Assembly (NCBI GenBank): GCA_965112735.1
Contig: OZ218950.1
Coordinates: 2,108,001-2,172,000 of the forward strand
DNA: 64,000 nt
From: Phaeosaccion multiseriatum
Lineage: Eukaryota; Ochrophyta, other classes
Reading direction: 5' to 3'
The notes under the pieces are model-generated. The model was not told where the DNA came from. It was given only the letters and a program-made list of their open reading frames with translations, and made no database searches. Each line of letters opens with the position of its first letter. Within the stretch, counting starts at the first letter, position 1. Of this stretch, positions 25,483 to 37,998 are shown piece by piece. The translations under genes were made by a program, and so were the position numbers.

Positions 25483-27668
25483 TCACTCACTCCTTCCTCC
25501 TTCCGTCCGTCCGTCTCTCACCTGTTTCAAGCTCAAGCTCGCCTCGAGTATGCTCCGTGCGGCCACCATCCACGCCTCGTCCTCGGCTGCCTCCTGTGTA
25601 TTAGGGGGGGGAGGACGGGTTTCCGAGAGGAGGGGTTTAGCAATGTGCAGGCCATTAGAAGGGGAGAGAGAGGGGCGAGAGAGAGAGAGAGAGAGAGAGA
25701 ACAAAGTAGGACTCTCCGAAATCTTGTCCACTCGCTGCCCCTTCCCCTTGTGGGTGTTCTCCCTTCCTTCGATCCATCCCTCCCTCCATCCCTTCTTCCC
25801 TCCCTCCCGCTCCTCCCTCGTCACCTCACCTCTACTGTCGGCTCATACTTGCCGCTGACCTGACTCCTCCCCTCTCGAAACATCGGCGGCGTCGGAAGGA
25901 GAGGCGCTCGTAGCCTCTGCTCCTCCCTCCTCTCACGCCTCCTCTCCTCCTTCCTACGCCGCCTCGCCACTACCCCTTCCCTCCGTGGCTGGGAAGACGC
26001 CTTGGTCCCACCCTCCTCCTTCCTCCCTCGCCGCCGGTTCACCCTCTCCTCCCTCCCTCCTCCTCCTCCTCCTCCTCCCCCTGATCCTCCTACTCCTCCT
26101 TCCCGATGGCCCCTCACGCGCTGCCCCGGCCCCCCACCCCCGCCGCCAGCCCGCTGCCCGCCCACTCGGCCTCGCCATTGTTGCTCCTCTGCCTCTGTGC
26201 ATGTGTCTGTGTCCTGGTAGAGGCAGCTGAGGCTGAAGGACGGATACGGAGAGTTCCTCTGTCTTGTCATTTCACTCGCAAGCATAATGTCTTCCATAGG
26301 CGGCAGGGTGAAGGCCTTTTTTTTTTTTTTTTAGCAATGATGCAGCGCGTGGGTGAACATTCGTTCATTCGTTCGTTCCGTTTTGTTGGTTTGTGTATGG
26401 GGGGGAAGAGGCAGGCAAGGGAGGGAAGGAGGGAGGAAGGGAGACGGAGGGTGCCCAATCCGCCGAAGAGCAAAACAAAACACGAAGAGGGTATACATAG
26501 GACGGTGTGAGGGAGGGTGTGAGGGAGGGTGTGAGCTACAAGAACAAACAGAGAAGCGATGCTCACTTGCTTAGCTCAAAAGCCCCCCCCCCCCCCCCTT
26601 GTCCCGCTCTGTCTCTCGGCTGGTCGGTAGATCGGTCGCTCCATTCCTCCTCCTCCTCCTCCTCCTCCTCCTCCTCCTCATCCTCCTCCTCCTCATCCTC
26701 CTCCTTTCTCCTTCCCCCCTCCACCCCCCTTGTCTTCCCTCCCCCCGCCGCCGCCGTCCCTCTTGCCCTCTCTCCCTCTCCTTCTCTCTCTCTCTCTCTC
26801 CCTCCCTCTTACCGGATGAAAGTGTCTCATTGTGATGGCCCTGTCTCCCGCCCCCCCCAGGTGGGAGCATCCCCCGTCCCTGGCGCACTGCAGGAGAATG
26901 TCGTTCAAAGCATTGAACACATCGAACTTCTCCAATGCCTAAGGAAGGGTTTACAAATGGCATACACACGTTTGGACGTACACACAGGTGGTTCACAGGC
27001 GAGGGCAGGGGGTAGTGCGGCGAGACGGGGGACACGCAGACGCATCGAAAAAGAGAGATGGAGCAAGGAAGGAAGGAAGGAAGGAAGGGACGGAAGGAGG
27101 GAGGGAATCTCTGAGTACTTGTAGAAACATGCGTGCGTGTGTGTGAGTGTGTACGATATGTGCTCCTGCATACCGCAGCCCCTCCCCCCCTTCCAAGAAA
27201 AGCCCAACCCAAGGGGCGCTTACTGCTTTACTTACGGAGCAGTAGGGGGCGACGAACAGGGACAGGGCTCGGAACGGACCGTTGCTCTGGCCTGAGTGAG
27301 CGTCGAGGGGGGGCGGGGGGGGGTGGCGAAAGTGAGATTGAGGGGATGAGTCTCGCCTAAGAGACAGCAGAGAGTGAGGGTGAGGAGACACATTCAAGCG
27401 CCTACATACTCATGTCGCCTCAGGGGCCTTTAGAACGAAGTCCTTCCTGTTTTTCTTTTCCTTTTTCTTTTCTCTATTCTTTCATCACAGCAACCAAGGG
27501 AAGGGAAGGTCGAAGGATTTACATCACTTTTTTCTTACCTTCTCGTGCTCTCCTCTCCGGCAGCTCCATACACCTGCTGACCTCCCTCCAAAAATCCTCC
27601 ATAACCTCTGGGATGGTTGTGCCCCAGGACAGGGTGTACTGTGGCGACTTCGTACAGAGACACACAGC

Positions 27669-27700
<32 letters not shown>

Positions 27701-28202
27701 CGACGAGTGGGGAGAGAGAGTATGAGATCCATAGGCCGAGGAGGAGGGTGAAAAAGGAGGGGGGAGGAGCGGGAAATTGAAGAGGTTGATTTACAACACT
27801 CGAAACAAGGAAGAGTCATTTTCAATTCCCTTTAAAACATGATACGCACCTGGGCACTCTTGCTCGAGTAATCATGAGACACCTCGTACATCCATTGGTC
27901 CATCTGTCAAGAGAGGGAATGCGATTTGATGAAGAGGGGGAGGAAGGACGGGAGTTAGTTGACGAGGGGTCGATTCCTTCAAAGTGCTTCTCCCGTTCAC
28001 TCACCTCACTAATGATGACAGCAGAGTCGGACGATGAGCCCGGAAGAGACTGGGCCATCAAGCTGCTGTCTGGTCGCGGGCGCGGCCTCTTGTGGAGTGA
28101 GGAAGAAAAGGAGGTTGAAGGTGGCGCCAGGAACGAAGAGCACCGTTTAAATTGAGGGAAGCACAGCATCGCAAGCAAGACAGCCCCTTGGTGTCCAGCC
28201 AT
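25483..28202 (-). CDS. DUF1415-like protein with plastid-type leader, upstream unit
   Basis: Exons 28005-28202, 27850-27903, 27539-27638, 27236-27291, 26813-26938, 25830-25859 and 25522-25593 join in phase. If the last exon is read through instead of spliced, a stop follows at 25483. The start MAGHQGAVLLAMLC leads to SSFLAPP, like a bipartite plastid signal. The middle reads ALSLFVAPYC, then FNALNDILLQCARDG and ITMRHFHPVSG, which lines up with TLLVTPDF / FHP of the downstream unit, so the two look like diverged duplicates. The SPYP-type end is missing here. Small exons and long low-complexity introns make this model less sure than others. The split into two genes is my choice, not proven. Confidence 0.5.
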
Positions 28203-28411
28203 ACGAAGACGAGTCCTAACCCGTTTCCGTCGGTGTTGATGATGCGCCATTTTCGTAAAACGATCTCTGCCTCTCCTTTTCAAAGAAAAGCAGCCGCTGG
28301 GAATATATTTAGTAAGTCATCAATCGCCATATGTACATTTGGCTGAATCACCAACACGGGAAGTGTATTCGATTTGGATTTCGGATTTCAGATTTCAGCC
28401 CTCCACAGAGA
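28203..28411. promoter_or_regulatory. 209-bp divergent promoter, DUF1415-like / MSH2
   Basis: The two start codons are 209 bp apart in divergent orientation. The stretch is relatively A/T-rich for this window, with aatatattta near 28302 and short repeats ggatttcggatttcagatttcag near 28375-28398. Confidence 0.5.
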
Positions 28412-29786
28412 ATGGCGTGGTGGTGGAGAAAGTCAGGGTCCGGTAAGCGCGGAGGAGGCGCAGGAGTTCTCTCTCCTTCGAGCGGCAGCGGAGGGGGGGG
28501 AGGAGGAGTGAGCGAAAAGTTTGTGAGCTTTTACAGGGGATTGCCTCAGAGCAAGGACAGTGCGGTGCGCTTCTTCAAGAGAGGTCAGTCAACCCTTGTC
28601 CTTTTTAACGAGAAGTGTTACCCTCCCCGTCTTCAATTGTCTCAATATAATTCACTCTTACTTTCGCTCCTCCAACCCCCCCCCCCCACCAAAATTTTAG
28701 CGAGGGACTACACGTACTACACAGTCCATGGACAGGTGGGAACTGGGACCCTGCCAACTCGCCTGAAGTACACCTCCCTGCTCTTGTTTAGTTGGGTGCA
28801 TCACTGCATCCGCCCCCCTCGTCCTCCGCTTCAAACCCCAGCTTGCTGTTCCCCCCTTTCCTCCCATTGCTTTGTCTCCATCTCTCCCCTCTGGCCCCTG
28901 CTGCATCCCATCTCTCTCGACCCTCTCTCTGTGTCCATCTCTCGCCCCACCATCTCTCTCTTTCTCTCACCTCTGTCTCTCTCTCCACACCTCCCTGCTC
29001 TCTCTCTCTCGTCCCTCTCTTCTCCCTCTCTCTCCTCTCTCTCCTGGTGGAGCAGGATGCCCTCCAAATAGCCAAAGACGCGTACAAGAGCACCAGTGTG
29101 GTGCAGACCACGGTCAGTATATGGATAAGGCAATGAATGCAATCCCGCATGGAATGAAATGGAGTAGCCCTGAACCTCGCGCTCACTGACGAACCGAACC
29201 ACCCCTAGCTGACGTCCTTCCTTGCCTCCTCGCTGACTCTGCCCGTCGCTGTGGCTGTGGCTGTGGCTGTGCCCCCCCCGCCTGCCCTGCCGTGCTCTGT
29301 TATTCTCTGCACGGTGCTGCTTTGCTCTGTACTTCGCCTTTCCCGTCGTACCCGCCTTGCCCACAGGCTGGGCTGGCCACACTCAACGTCTCCGTGAAGC
29401 TCTTCTCCAGCCTCGTGGTGTCCCTCTTGGGACAGAACAGACGCATAGAAATCTGGTAAGTGAAAGCGGAAAGGGGCACACTTTGTTCCATAAGACGATA
29501 GAACCACGACAAGACTTGCGACAAGAACAACCAATCATGAGCAGCGGCAACAGTAGCAGCGACAGCAGCAGCGACGGCAGCCGCAAGGGTCCGGAAAAGG
29601 AAGGACTATCGGCTTTATGAGGCCATGTACTGCCATCTACTGCCCTCTCTCCCTACTCACTCCCGCCCTCCCTCCCGTGACCCACTCCCTCCACCCCTCC
29701 ACCCCTGCCCTTCTTTCTTCTTCCCCCCATCCCTTCCTCTTCCCTGCCTCCTTTCCGTGAACATACGCACACACACGCACACACTT

Positions 29787-29821
<35 letters not shown>

Positions 29822-30323
29822 GAGCAGCAGAACAACACGTGGAGCATTCACAAGGAGGCATCTCCCGGCAACGTGGACGCTCTCCTCGGTAGCGATGTGC
29901 CCACAGACAGGCAGTCAGCAGAGATTCTGGAGGAGCTCAGCGCAGGGGCAATCATCATGGCGGTGCATCGCACAGCCAGGTGGGTACTTGGGTGGGTGGG
30001 TAGTAAGTCAATGGGTCAGTGGATGCAGTATGTCAATGGGTGGGGGGCTGGGTGGGGTAGGTGTGGTGGGTGGGAGGTACGAGGGTTTCTGCTGCTCTTG
30101 TCCTACGGCGGGTGGTCGCTGCTCGGCGCAGCAAGGCAAGGGAAGGGGAAGTTGATTGGCAAGTCATGGAGACAAAGGGAAGGGGAAGTTGATTGGCAAG
30201 TCATGGAGACAAAGGATGGGGCGGGGGTTGGTGCATCAAAAATACACACAGAGGGGGCAAGAGCGAGAGAGAGGGAGAGAGGGAGAGAGAGAGAGAGACA
30301 AAGAGAGAGGGGGAGAGAGAGAC

Positions 30324-30369
<46 letters not shown>

Positions 30370-32786
30370 AGCGAGAGAGAGACAGGCGGAGCGAAATGTG
30401 TGGGAGGTGAGAGGCAAGGTACGCGAAGGTCCCTCTTCTCTCTCTCGACCCTGTTCTCTCCCCTCATGCCGTGTATGGTTGGGTTTCTTTCTGTGTGTCC
30501 TCTTGTTCCTCCTCCTCCTCCTCCTCTTCCTCCTCCTCCTCCTCCTCCTCCTCCTCCTCCTCCTCCTCCTCCTCCTCCTCCTCCTCCTCCTCCTCCTCCT
30601 CCTCCTCCTCCTCCTCCTCCTCCTTCTCCTCCTCCTCTTCCTCCTCCTCCTCCTCCTCCTCCTCCTCCCTCCCTCCCACTCCTTCCTCCTTTTCCTCCTC
30701 CTCCTCCTCCTCCTCCTCCTCCTCCTCCTCCTCCTCCTCCTCCTCCTCCTTCTCCTTTTCCTCCTCCTCCTCCTCCTCCTCCTCCTCCTCCTCCTCCCAC
30801 TCATTCCTCCTCCTACTCATTCCTCCTCCTCTTCTTCTTCCTCCTCCTCCTCCTCCTCCTCTTCCTCCTCCTCCTCCTCCTCCTCCTCCTCCCTCCCACT
30901 CCTTCCTCCTCCTCTTCCTCCTTTAACCCCCACCCCCTCCCACCCGTCCTCCTCCCTCTCCCTCCCCCTCCCCACCAGGGGAGCTGTGGGAGTCGCCTTC
31001 CTGAACCTCACCTTCAAATCCATTGGGGTCCTCGAGTGGGGCAACGATGACACTAGCGCCGGTGGAGGCGGTGGCAGTAGTGGTGGTGGTGGTGGCTACA
31101 GCAAGGGGGGAGCCGGAGCCGGACTCGGCGGCGGTGGTGCGGGTTTGGGGATGGGCAAGCAGCAGCTGGCGGCGGTGGCGGTGCAGGCTGGTGCAAGGGA
31201 AGCCCTGGTGGAGGAGAGCGAACAAGAGGCCGTGGCCACACTGGAGGACGGGTGTGGATTACTCGTGCATCGCAAGAAGAAGGCGGATTTCCGCGTTACC
31301 AACAGAGACGAAGCTGTCGCGGAGGTGGCACGCTTACTTGCTTTGGAGGAGGAGGTCGGGGGGGGCACAGGCGAAGAGGAAGGAGGAGGGGGAGAGGGAG
31401 GAGGAGGAGGAGGAGGAGGAGGAGGAGGAGGAGGAGGCGTGGGGGTGTCGGCGGATGTGCTGTACGACATGCCTGTGGCGCTGAGTGCTCTGATGAGCAT
31501 TGTTAGGCACTTGGGCCTCTCGCACGACGCTGACAAGAAAGAGACCTTCCACTTGCGTGTCGAGGTGTGCTCGGAGCTCATGGTAAGAAGGGGGGAGGGA
31601 GGGAGGGAGGGAGGGAGGGAGGATGAGAGAGGGAGGGAGGGAGGGAGGGAGGGAGGGAGGGAGGGAGGGAGGGAGGGAGGGAGGGAAGGAGGGAGGGAGG
31701 AAGAGAGAGGGAGGGAGGGAGAGAGGGAGGGAGGGAGGGAGGAAGGAAGAGAGGGAGGGAGGGAGGGAGGGAGGGACGGAGGGAGGGAGGGACGGACGGA
31801 GGGAGGGACGGATGAACGGACGGACGGACGCAGAGAGGTTTTGATGTCGTCAGTGTCAGTGGGCGATTTCTCGCGTGTCACTCGCTGTGCACTTGACGTA
31901 CGATGATGTCTTGAATTTCACCCCCCCCCCCCCCCCCGAGATCCGACCTTCTTGTTTAGTTGCACCCCAATCCCTGGCCGTCTTCTATGCTGGTCTAGTG
32001 TCTAGCATCTCCTTCTATGGGGAACGTTCTGGTGGAGCACCTCCTTCTATACGGAACACTCATGTGTGTTTGTGCTTGTGCTTCTCGTTCGTGACGTCTC
32101 TTCCTTCCCTGTTCCTATCATCTCCCTGCATCCTCCCTCCCTCCCTCCCTCTCTTCCGCCTGCCCAAACCACAGTCTTACGATGCGACAGTTTCATCCGC
32201 TCTCACCGTCTTCCCTGATCGCCGGCGCCTCCACATGATGATGGCACCAGATGGAGGAGGGGGAGGAGGAGGTCACGGCGGATTGGCACTGAGCTCTGAG
32301 GCAGACGTAGCCGCGAGTGGGGGAAGGGGGAGAGTAGCAGCAGGAGGAGGAGGAGGAGGAGAAGGAGCAGGGGTGGATCTGAGTCTGTTTGGGCTCCTCA
32401 ACAGAACGCGGACCCTCATGGGCGCACGCCTGCTCAAGGATTGGCTGCAGCACCCCCTCTTGAGCGTTGACGCAATTGAGGGTCGTTTGGATATGGTCGA
32501 GTGTCTGTCCAGCGGAGGAGGAGGGGGAGGAGGGGGCGCGGCGTTGGTGGACACGCTTAGGCAGAGTACGAGTGCATTGAAGGGTATGCCCGATTTGGGC
32601 AGGGCGCTACAAAAGTTTACAGCCAAGCCGTTACGGCCCTCGCTGGAGGTGATGCTGACGGTGTACAAGAGTTTGGTACGTATGACCGGGATTGAAGCCG
32701 CGCTCACGGCCGAGTTTGGCGATGGAGAGGATGATGAAGATGGAGAAGACGAAGGAGAAGGAGGAGGAGCAGGGGGGACAGCAGGG

Positions 32787-32823
<37 letters not shown>

Positions 32824-33743
32824 GAGGAGGAGGAGGAGCAGTGGGGACGGAGTCGGAGCGAGAAAAGGAACGAGGGGCGGAGGCCGGGGCGTTGGCAATA
32901 ATGAAGAACATCGCCAAGCCCTTGCGACAAGTAGTGCGCTCTCTGGACAAGTTCGGGGCCTTGGTGGAGAAGTTGGTGGACCAGGAAATGCTCACAAATA
33001 GCAAAGGCAAGACGGTGAGGGTCAAGGCCTCTTTCCACAGGGAGCTTCAGACTTTGCTGGATGAACTTGAGGAGGTCAATGAGAGCATGAAGCAGCTCAG
33101 GCAGCAGGTGGCCAAGACGTGTGGTGAGTCGGGAAGAGAGGGAGAGAGGGGGAGCGGGAGTGGCGGGGGCGGGCGGGAAGGAGAGGGGTGGAGAGGGAGA
33201 GGGAGAGGGAGAGGGAGAGGGAGAAGGAGGGGAAGAGGGCGAGGGAGAGGGAGGGAAGAGAGAGAGGGAGAGAAGAGGGAGAGGGAGGGCGAAAGATACA
33301 CAGAGAGAGTGAGAGGGAGCGGAGTGGAATGGAGTGGAGTGCCGATTGAGTGGTTGGAGCGAGGCGGTGAGGTTGTATGGAACGAACCCACCCCTGCATC
33401 TCATCTTCTCATCTCTCGTCTCCTTTGCTATCCATCTGTCTGTCTCTCTGTCTGTCTCTCTGTCTGTCTGTCTATCTGTCTGTCTGTCTGTCTATCTGTC
33501 TGTCTATCTGCCTCTCTCTCTGTCTGTCTGTGGTGCGCCAGGACTGGAGAGCGCTCAAGTGAAGCTAGAGCAGAACGCTGTTCATGGAATTCATCTTCGG
33601 GTACGTAATAGTTGGGCTAGGGGTACGTAAGACTTGGGCTAAGGGTAGTAGGAAGTGTAGGGCTGAAGGGCATCTAAAGAAGGGGGGGGCTTTGAATCGG
33701 TACGTATCATTATGTATTCATTCACTGTGTGTGAAGAATGATA

Positions 33744-33778
<35 letters not shown>

Positions 33779-36700
33779 TTGGAGATCAGTATTGGTTGTG
33801 GAAATGATGTCACACCGCGTGTCTGTCCTTGCTCTCTGCCGCGGTGTTTCAAGGCGTCTCTCCCGTCTTGCATCTCATTCTCTTTCCGTTGATCTCTCGC
33901 TCTGACTCTCTCTCCCCCTCACTCACTCTCTCTGTCCCTCTCTCTCCCTCCACCCTCTTCATGAACACGTTCCCCACTCCTCCTTCAACCCCCCTCCACC
34001 CCCTACCCTGGCCTCTCAGGTTACGAAGAAGGACCAGAAGTGTTTGTCCAAGCTCTCGTCGTCGACAAATCTATCTGTGCAGAAAGCAGGCGTGCTCTTC
34101 ACTACGGACGAGCTTAGGACTCTCGCCCACAGGTTGGAGGGGGGGGGGAGAGAAAGGAACAAACACACACACATACACATACGCACGCACGCATACACAC
34201 AGAGAGAGAGGAGAGGGAGGGAAAGCCGCGTGGAAATGAAGGCGAGTGATGAATGACTCAGACCGCCCATATGCCTCCACTCTCTCTCCCTCTCTCTCTG
34301 CTCTCTCTCTCTGCTCTCTCTCTGCTCTCTATACTCTCTCCGTCTCTCTGCTCTCTCTCTACTCCCTCTCTCTCTCTTCTCATGCTGCAGAAAGGAGCGG
34401 ATCACATCAGCATACCAAAAGGCGCAGGCAACAGTCGTGGCTCAGGCCTTTGAAGTGGCAGCCACTTACGCCCCTGTCATGCGGCAGGGAGTAGACCTCC
34501 TCGCTCTGTTGGATGTGCTACTCAGTCTAGCAGTGGTGGCGGGAGAGGAGGAGTGGTGCAGACCATCCATCCTACCCCTGGGCTCCCAGCGGATGGAGGT
34601 GAAGGGTCTGAGGCACCCTTGTGTTGAAGCCGCTGTCGGTGAGGGGGAGAGAAGGAGGGAGGGAGAGACATGCAGAGACAGATGAAGAGAGGGAGAGAAA
34701 GACGGAGAGAGCGAGAGAGAGATGGAGACTCCCCCTTGGCCTCTCACCCCCCCTCCCCTCACCCTCATTCTCACCCTCACCACCTCACCCTCACCCTCGC
34801 CCTCACCCTCGCCCTCACCCTCCCCCTCACCCTCACCGTCACCCTCACCGTCACCCTCACCCTTCCTCTGACGACCGATCCTGACAACTGGCGACCACTG
34901 GATGTCCAACAGGGAGGTCAAACTTCATCCCCAACGACGTCACTATGGAGAAGGACAGCAGACTCATAATCTGGTAAGGAGGCTTGTGTCTTCCTCTTCC
35001 TTCCTCCCTTCCTTCCTCCCTCCCTTCCCTCCTCACTCCTGTCCTTTCTTTTTCTCTCTCCTCGGCCATCCACTGCCATCCTCCCTCCCTTTCCCTTTCC
35101 CTCTCACTCCTTCTGCCTGCCTCTTCCTTCACCTTCCCCTTTTATCTCTCTCACTCCTCTTCCCTCCTCCTCTCTCTCACACACTCACTCTCTACTCCTC
35201 CCTCCACCCCTTCCATCCCTCGCTCCTCTGCTCTCTCTCACACACACTCCCACTCCTCTTGCCCCTTCTCCCCCCCTTTCATCTCTCTACTTCTCTATCT
35301 GTCCATCTCAGCACCGGGCCCAATTGCGGTGGCAAGGTAAGAGAGAGAGAGGGGCAAAAGTTGAGAGCAAAGCAGGGAGGGCAAGCCATGCAAAGGCAAA
35401 GCCTTTGACGGATTTAGATAAAAAGAAAAAAGAGTCTTCCTTCTATTCCAAGCCTTTGACGGATTTAGAAAGAAGAGGCTTCCTTCTATTCAAAGCCTTT
35501 GACGGATTTAGAAAGAAGAGTCTTCCTTCTATTCAAAGCCTTTGACGGATTGAGAAAGAAGAGGCTTCCTTCCTTCTATTCAAAGGAAAATCCTCTAAGC
35601 CCGTTATTTCTCAGTCCCCTACCCTCTCTCCCCACCCCTCCCCTTCACCTTTTCTCTCTCCCGCCTCTCGCCCCACCCCATGCTGCTGGCATTGACTGCC
35701 ATCCCCTCCCCTCTCCTCTGTATGGGCATACATATTGGTCTCAACACTTCAAACTACAGAGGTAAAGACAAAAAGTGTCGCCACAGACATACGCTATGAT
35801 ATATATATATGGATGGTTTTGGGGGAGCAAAAGGGCAATGGAGGGAGGCCGGAAGTCCTTCATTCCTTTGTTCGATGCCCATCTCTCACGCTCATTCGAT
35901 GCATCTTCACTCCCTATCGACTCGCCTCGGCTTGTGCGTTGCGCTTGACTTTTATTGGTCCAAGACTCTTCCCCTTGCTCTACCCTTTCACTTTCCTCCT
36001 CTCACTTCCTTGACCCCGTCCTCCCTCCCTCCCTCCCTCCCTCCCTCCCTCCCTCCCTCCCTCCCTCCCATCCACTGCCATCCCCCAGTACCTTCTGCCG
36101 CAGCCTCGCCCTTGCTTCTCTGTGCATGCAGATTGGAAGCTTTGTACCCGCAGAGCGCGCCACCATGACTGTGGTGGATAAGATTTTGGCCAGGGTGGGC
36201 GCCTCTGACAACCAGGTGGGTGTAGAGTCAATGGGTGGGTGTAGTATATCTATGGGTGCGTACGTGGGTGCGTGGGTGCGTGGGTGCGTGGGAGGATGGG
36301 TCGTGCTGGCATAGAGGCATACTTACAGCCATACTTACAGGCATGCTTGCAGGCATACGGTATGAGGGGATGAGGTGATGTCCTACTCTCAAGTTTCGCG
36401 GTTGTCGCCAATTCCATCCTCTGCCATTCACTGCCATCCGTCCATCCATCTACTGCTCCTCCATCCAATGGCCTCATACTTTGCTGTTTCCTATACCTGG
36501 CCTGGCCTGCGCCCACTTCCTCCCCCTCTCTCCTCTCTCTCAGCTGCGAGGCATCTCCACCTTCATGTCCGAGATGCTTGACACGAAGGAGATCCTCACG
36601 GGTGAGCGACGCTGTATCACCAACTGCTGCTGCCGTATCACCAGCTGCGACTGGTGTTATGTTGTTGCTGTTGTTTTGTTGCCTTTTGTCGTGTGTCCGA

Positions 36701-37998
36701 CTCCCTGACTCTCCTCATCGCTCTGCTGTTCTTAGCTCGTCCCTCCTCCCACCCTCCACCTGCTCACTTGCAACCCAAACCCCAACCCACCCCACCCCAT
36801 CTACTGCCATCCACTGATGCCGCCCACTGCATTCCACTGCCATCCCCCCCACAGCCGCCACCAATTCCTCCCTCGTGTTGATTGACGAGCTTGGCAGAGG
36901 CACGTCATCCGAAGACGGATTCGGCATCGCGTGGAGCGTCGCCAACCGTCTGGTGCCCATCGGATGCATGGTGCTCTTCGCCACCCACTTTCACGAGCTT
37001 ATTAAGCTGGAGGACCAACCAGGTGGGTTTGGGTCTTTAGCAGGAGGAAGAGGAGGGGGAGGAGGATAAGCCTCTCTCCCGGCGCCTCACTAGACTCTCT
37101 TCTCTCTTCTCTCTTCTCTCTTCTCTCTCTCCCTCTCTTTCTCTCTCTCTTTTCTCCATCTCTATCTCCCTCTCTTCCTCTCCCTCCCCCTCTTCCTCCC
37201 TCCCTCCTTCTCGTTGTCTCTCTCTCTGTCGACTTCTCCTTCCTCCTCTCTCTCTCTCCTGACACCAGGCATCCCTGCCCAGAACCTGCACGTCAGCGCA
37301 GCGGAGAGCGACGACAAGAAGCTCACCATGACGTACCAGGTATGCATCCAAGCCATTTGTGTATCTAAGCCAATGGTGACTAAGCCATTTGTAAAGTTGT
37401 GTCAGCCCGCCCGGCCCTTGGGCCATCATTCCCTCGCTTCGTTCTCCCTCCCCCGTCCCTTGTCTCGTCCACTCAACTCGTTCTGTCCTATACTGTACGT
37501 CCTTCCTTCGTCCGGTCTGCCGGGTCTCGCTGGGTGGGTCGGTGGGTCGGTGGATCGGTGACGCTCTTCCTGACGGCGCCTTCCCTTGTTTGCCTGCCTC
37601 TCGCTCTCTTTTTATGTCAATGAAAGGTGTTGCCTGGAGGCTGCGGTAAGAGCTTTGGCATTCACGTTGCTCGCATTGCGGGTTTCCCTCCCTGCGTGGT
37701 GCAGGACGCCGAGCGCATCGCAAAGGAGCTCGACAATCACGGACACGGCACCGTTGTTGTTGATAGCAGCACCAGCACCAGCACCAGCACCAGCACCAGC
37801 ACCACCAACGGCAAGAGCAGAGGCAGTCGCAGCGGCAGTGGAAGGAGAGGGAAGAAGCGGAAAGACAACAAGGACAGGCTTGACCCTGACCAAGCAGCGG
37901 TGCTTCAGGGCTTCCTCGACCTGCCTCTGGGAGAGGAGGGGGAGGAGGGGGAAGGGAGCGTAGGGCCACTAAGAAAACTGTGTAGGCTAGTGCGGTGA
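28412..37998 (+). CDS. MSH2: MSH2, DNA mismatch-recognition ATPase
   Basis: Seventeen sizeable exons (28412-28583, 28701-28735, 29056-29112, 29367-29455, 29821-29979, 30979-31582, 32175-33123, 33542-33600, 34020-34132, 34391-34638, 34913-34973, 35312-35336, 36089-36215, 36544-36601, 36855-37022, 37269-37339, 37627-37998) give about 1122 residues if a 2-nt exon at 35760-35761 is included. The mismatch domain begins VSFYRGLP and VRFFKR. The ATPase has Walker [12 protein letters not shown], Walker [17 protein letters not shown], the signature [10 protein letters not shown] and LFATHFHEL. With MSH6 or MSH3 it recognises mismatches in the nucleus. It is longer than the usual 930-950 residues because of Gly-, Ala- and Glu-rich inserts in the connector and lever regions. 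Cys replaces the usual Met of Walker A. Confidence 0.93.
30505..30925 (+). repeat. (CCT)n microsatellite in MSH2 intron 5
   Basis: More than 400 bp of CCT repeats with scattered CTT and CCC changes, ending close to the acceptor of the next exon and so serving as an oversized pyrimidine tract. Confidence 0.92.
31592..31820 (+). repeat. (GGGA)n tract in MSH2 intron 6
   Basis: GGGA repeats begin about 10 bases after the donor gtaagaag and run for 230 bp, with some GGAC units at the end. Confidence 0.9.
34738..34862 (+). repeat. (CCCTCA)n tract in MSH2 intron 10
   Basis: Hexamers CCCTCA with CCCTCG and CCGTCA variants. On the other strand they read TGAGGG, the same unit as the longer tract at 57520-58035. 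Confidence 0.85.
35395..35590 (+). repeat. About 45-bp minisatellite in MSH2 intron 12
   Basis: Four copies of a unit containing aaagcctttgacggattta followed by gaaagaagag and cttccttctatt. It lies in the intron directly after the Walker A exon and before the proposed 2-nt exon. Confidence 0.85.
35760..35761 (+). other. Candidate 2-nt microexon (AG) of MSH2
   Basis: Exon 12 ends TGPNCGGK in phase 0 and the next clear exon begins at 36089 with t-acc-ttc, two bases short of the Ser codon that must follow Lys. The bases AG at 35760-35761 have an acceptor (aactacag) directly before and a donor (gtaaag) directly after. Including them gives GGK-STF and keeps the frame to the stop. The case rests on phase and motif, not on transcript data. 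Confidence 0.45.

Noticed and set aside
33425-33535. (CTGT)n tract in MSH2 intron 7 as a coding insert
   Set aside because: It lies between a clear donor (33124) and acceptor (33541), and the joined exons match MSH2 without it.
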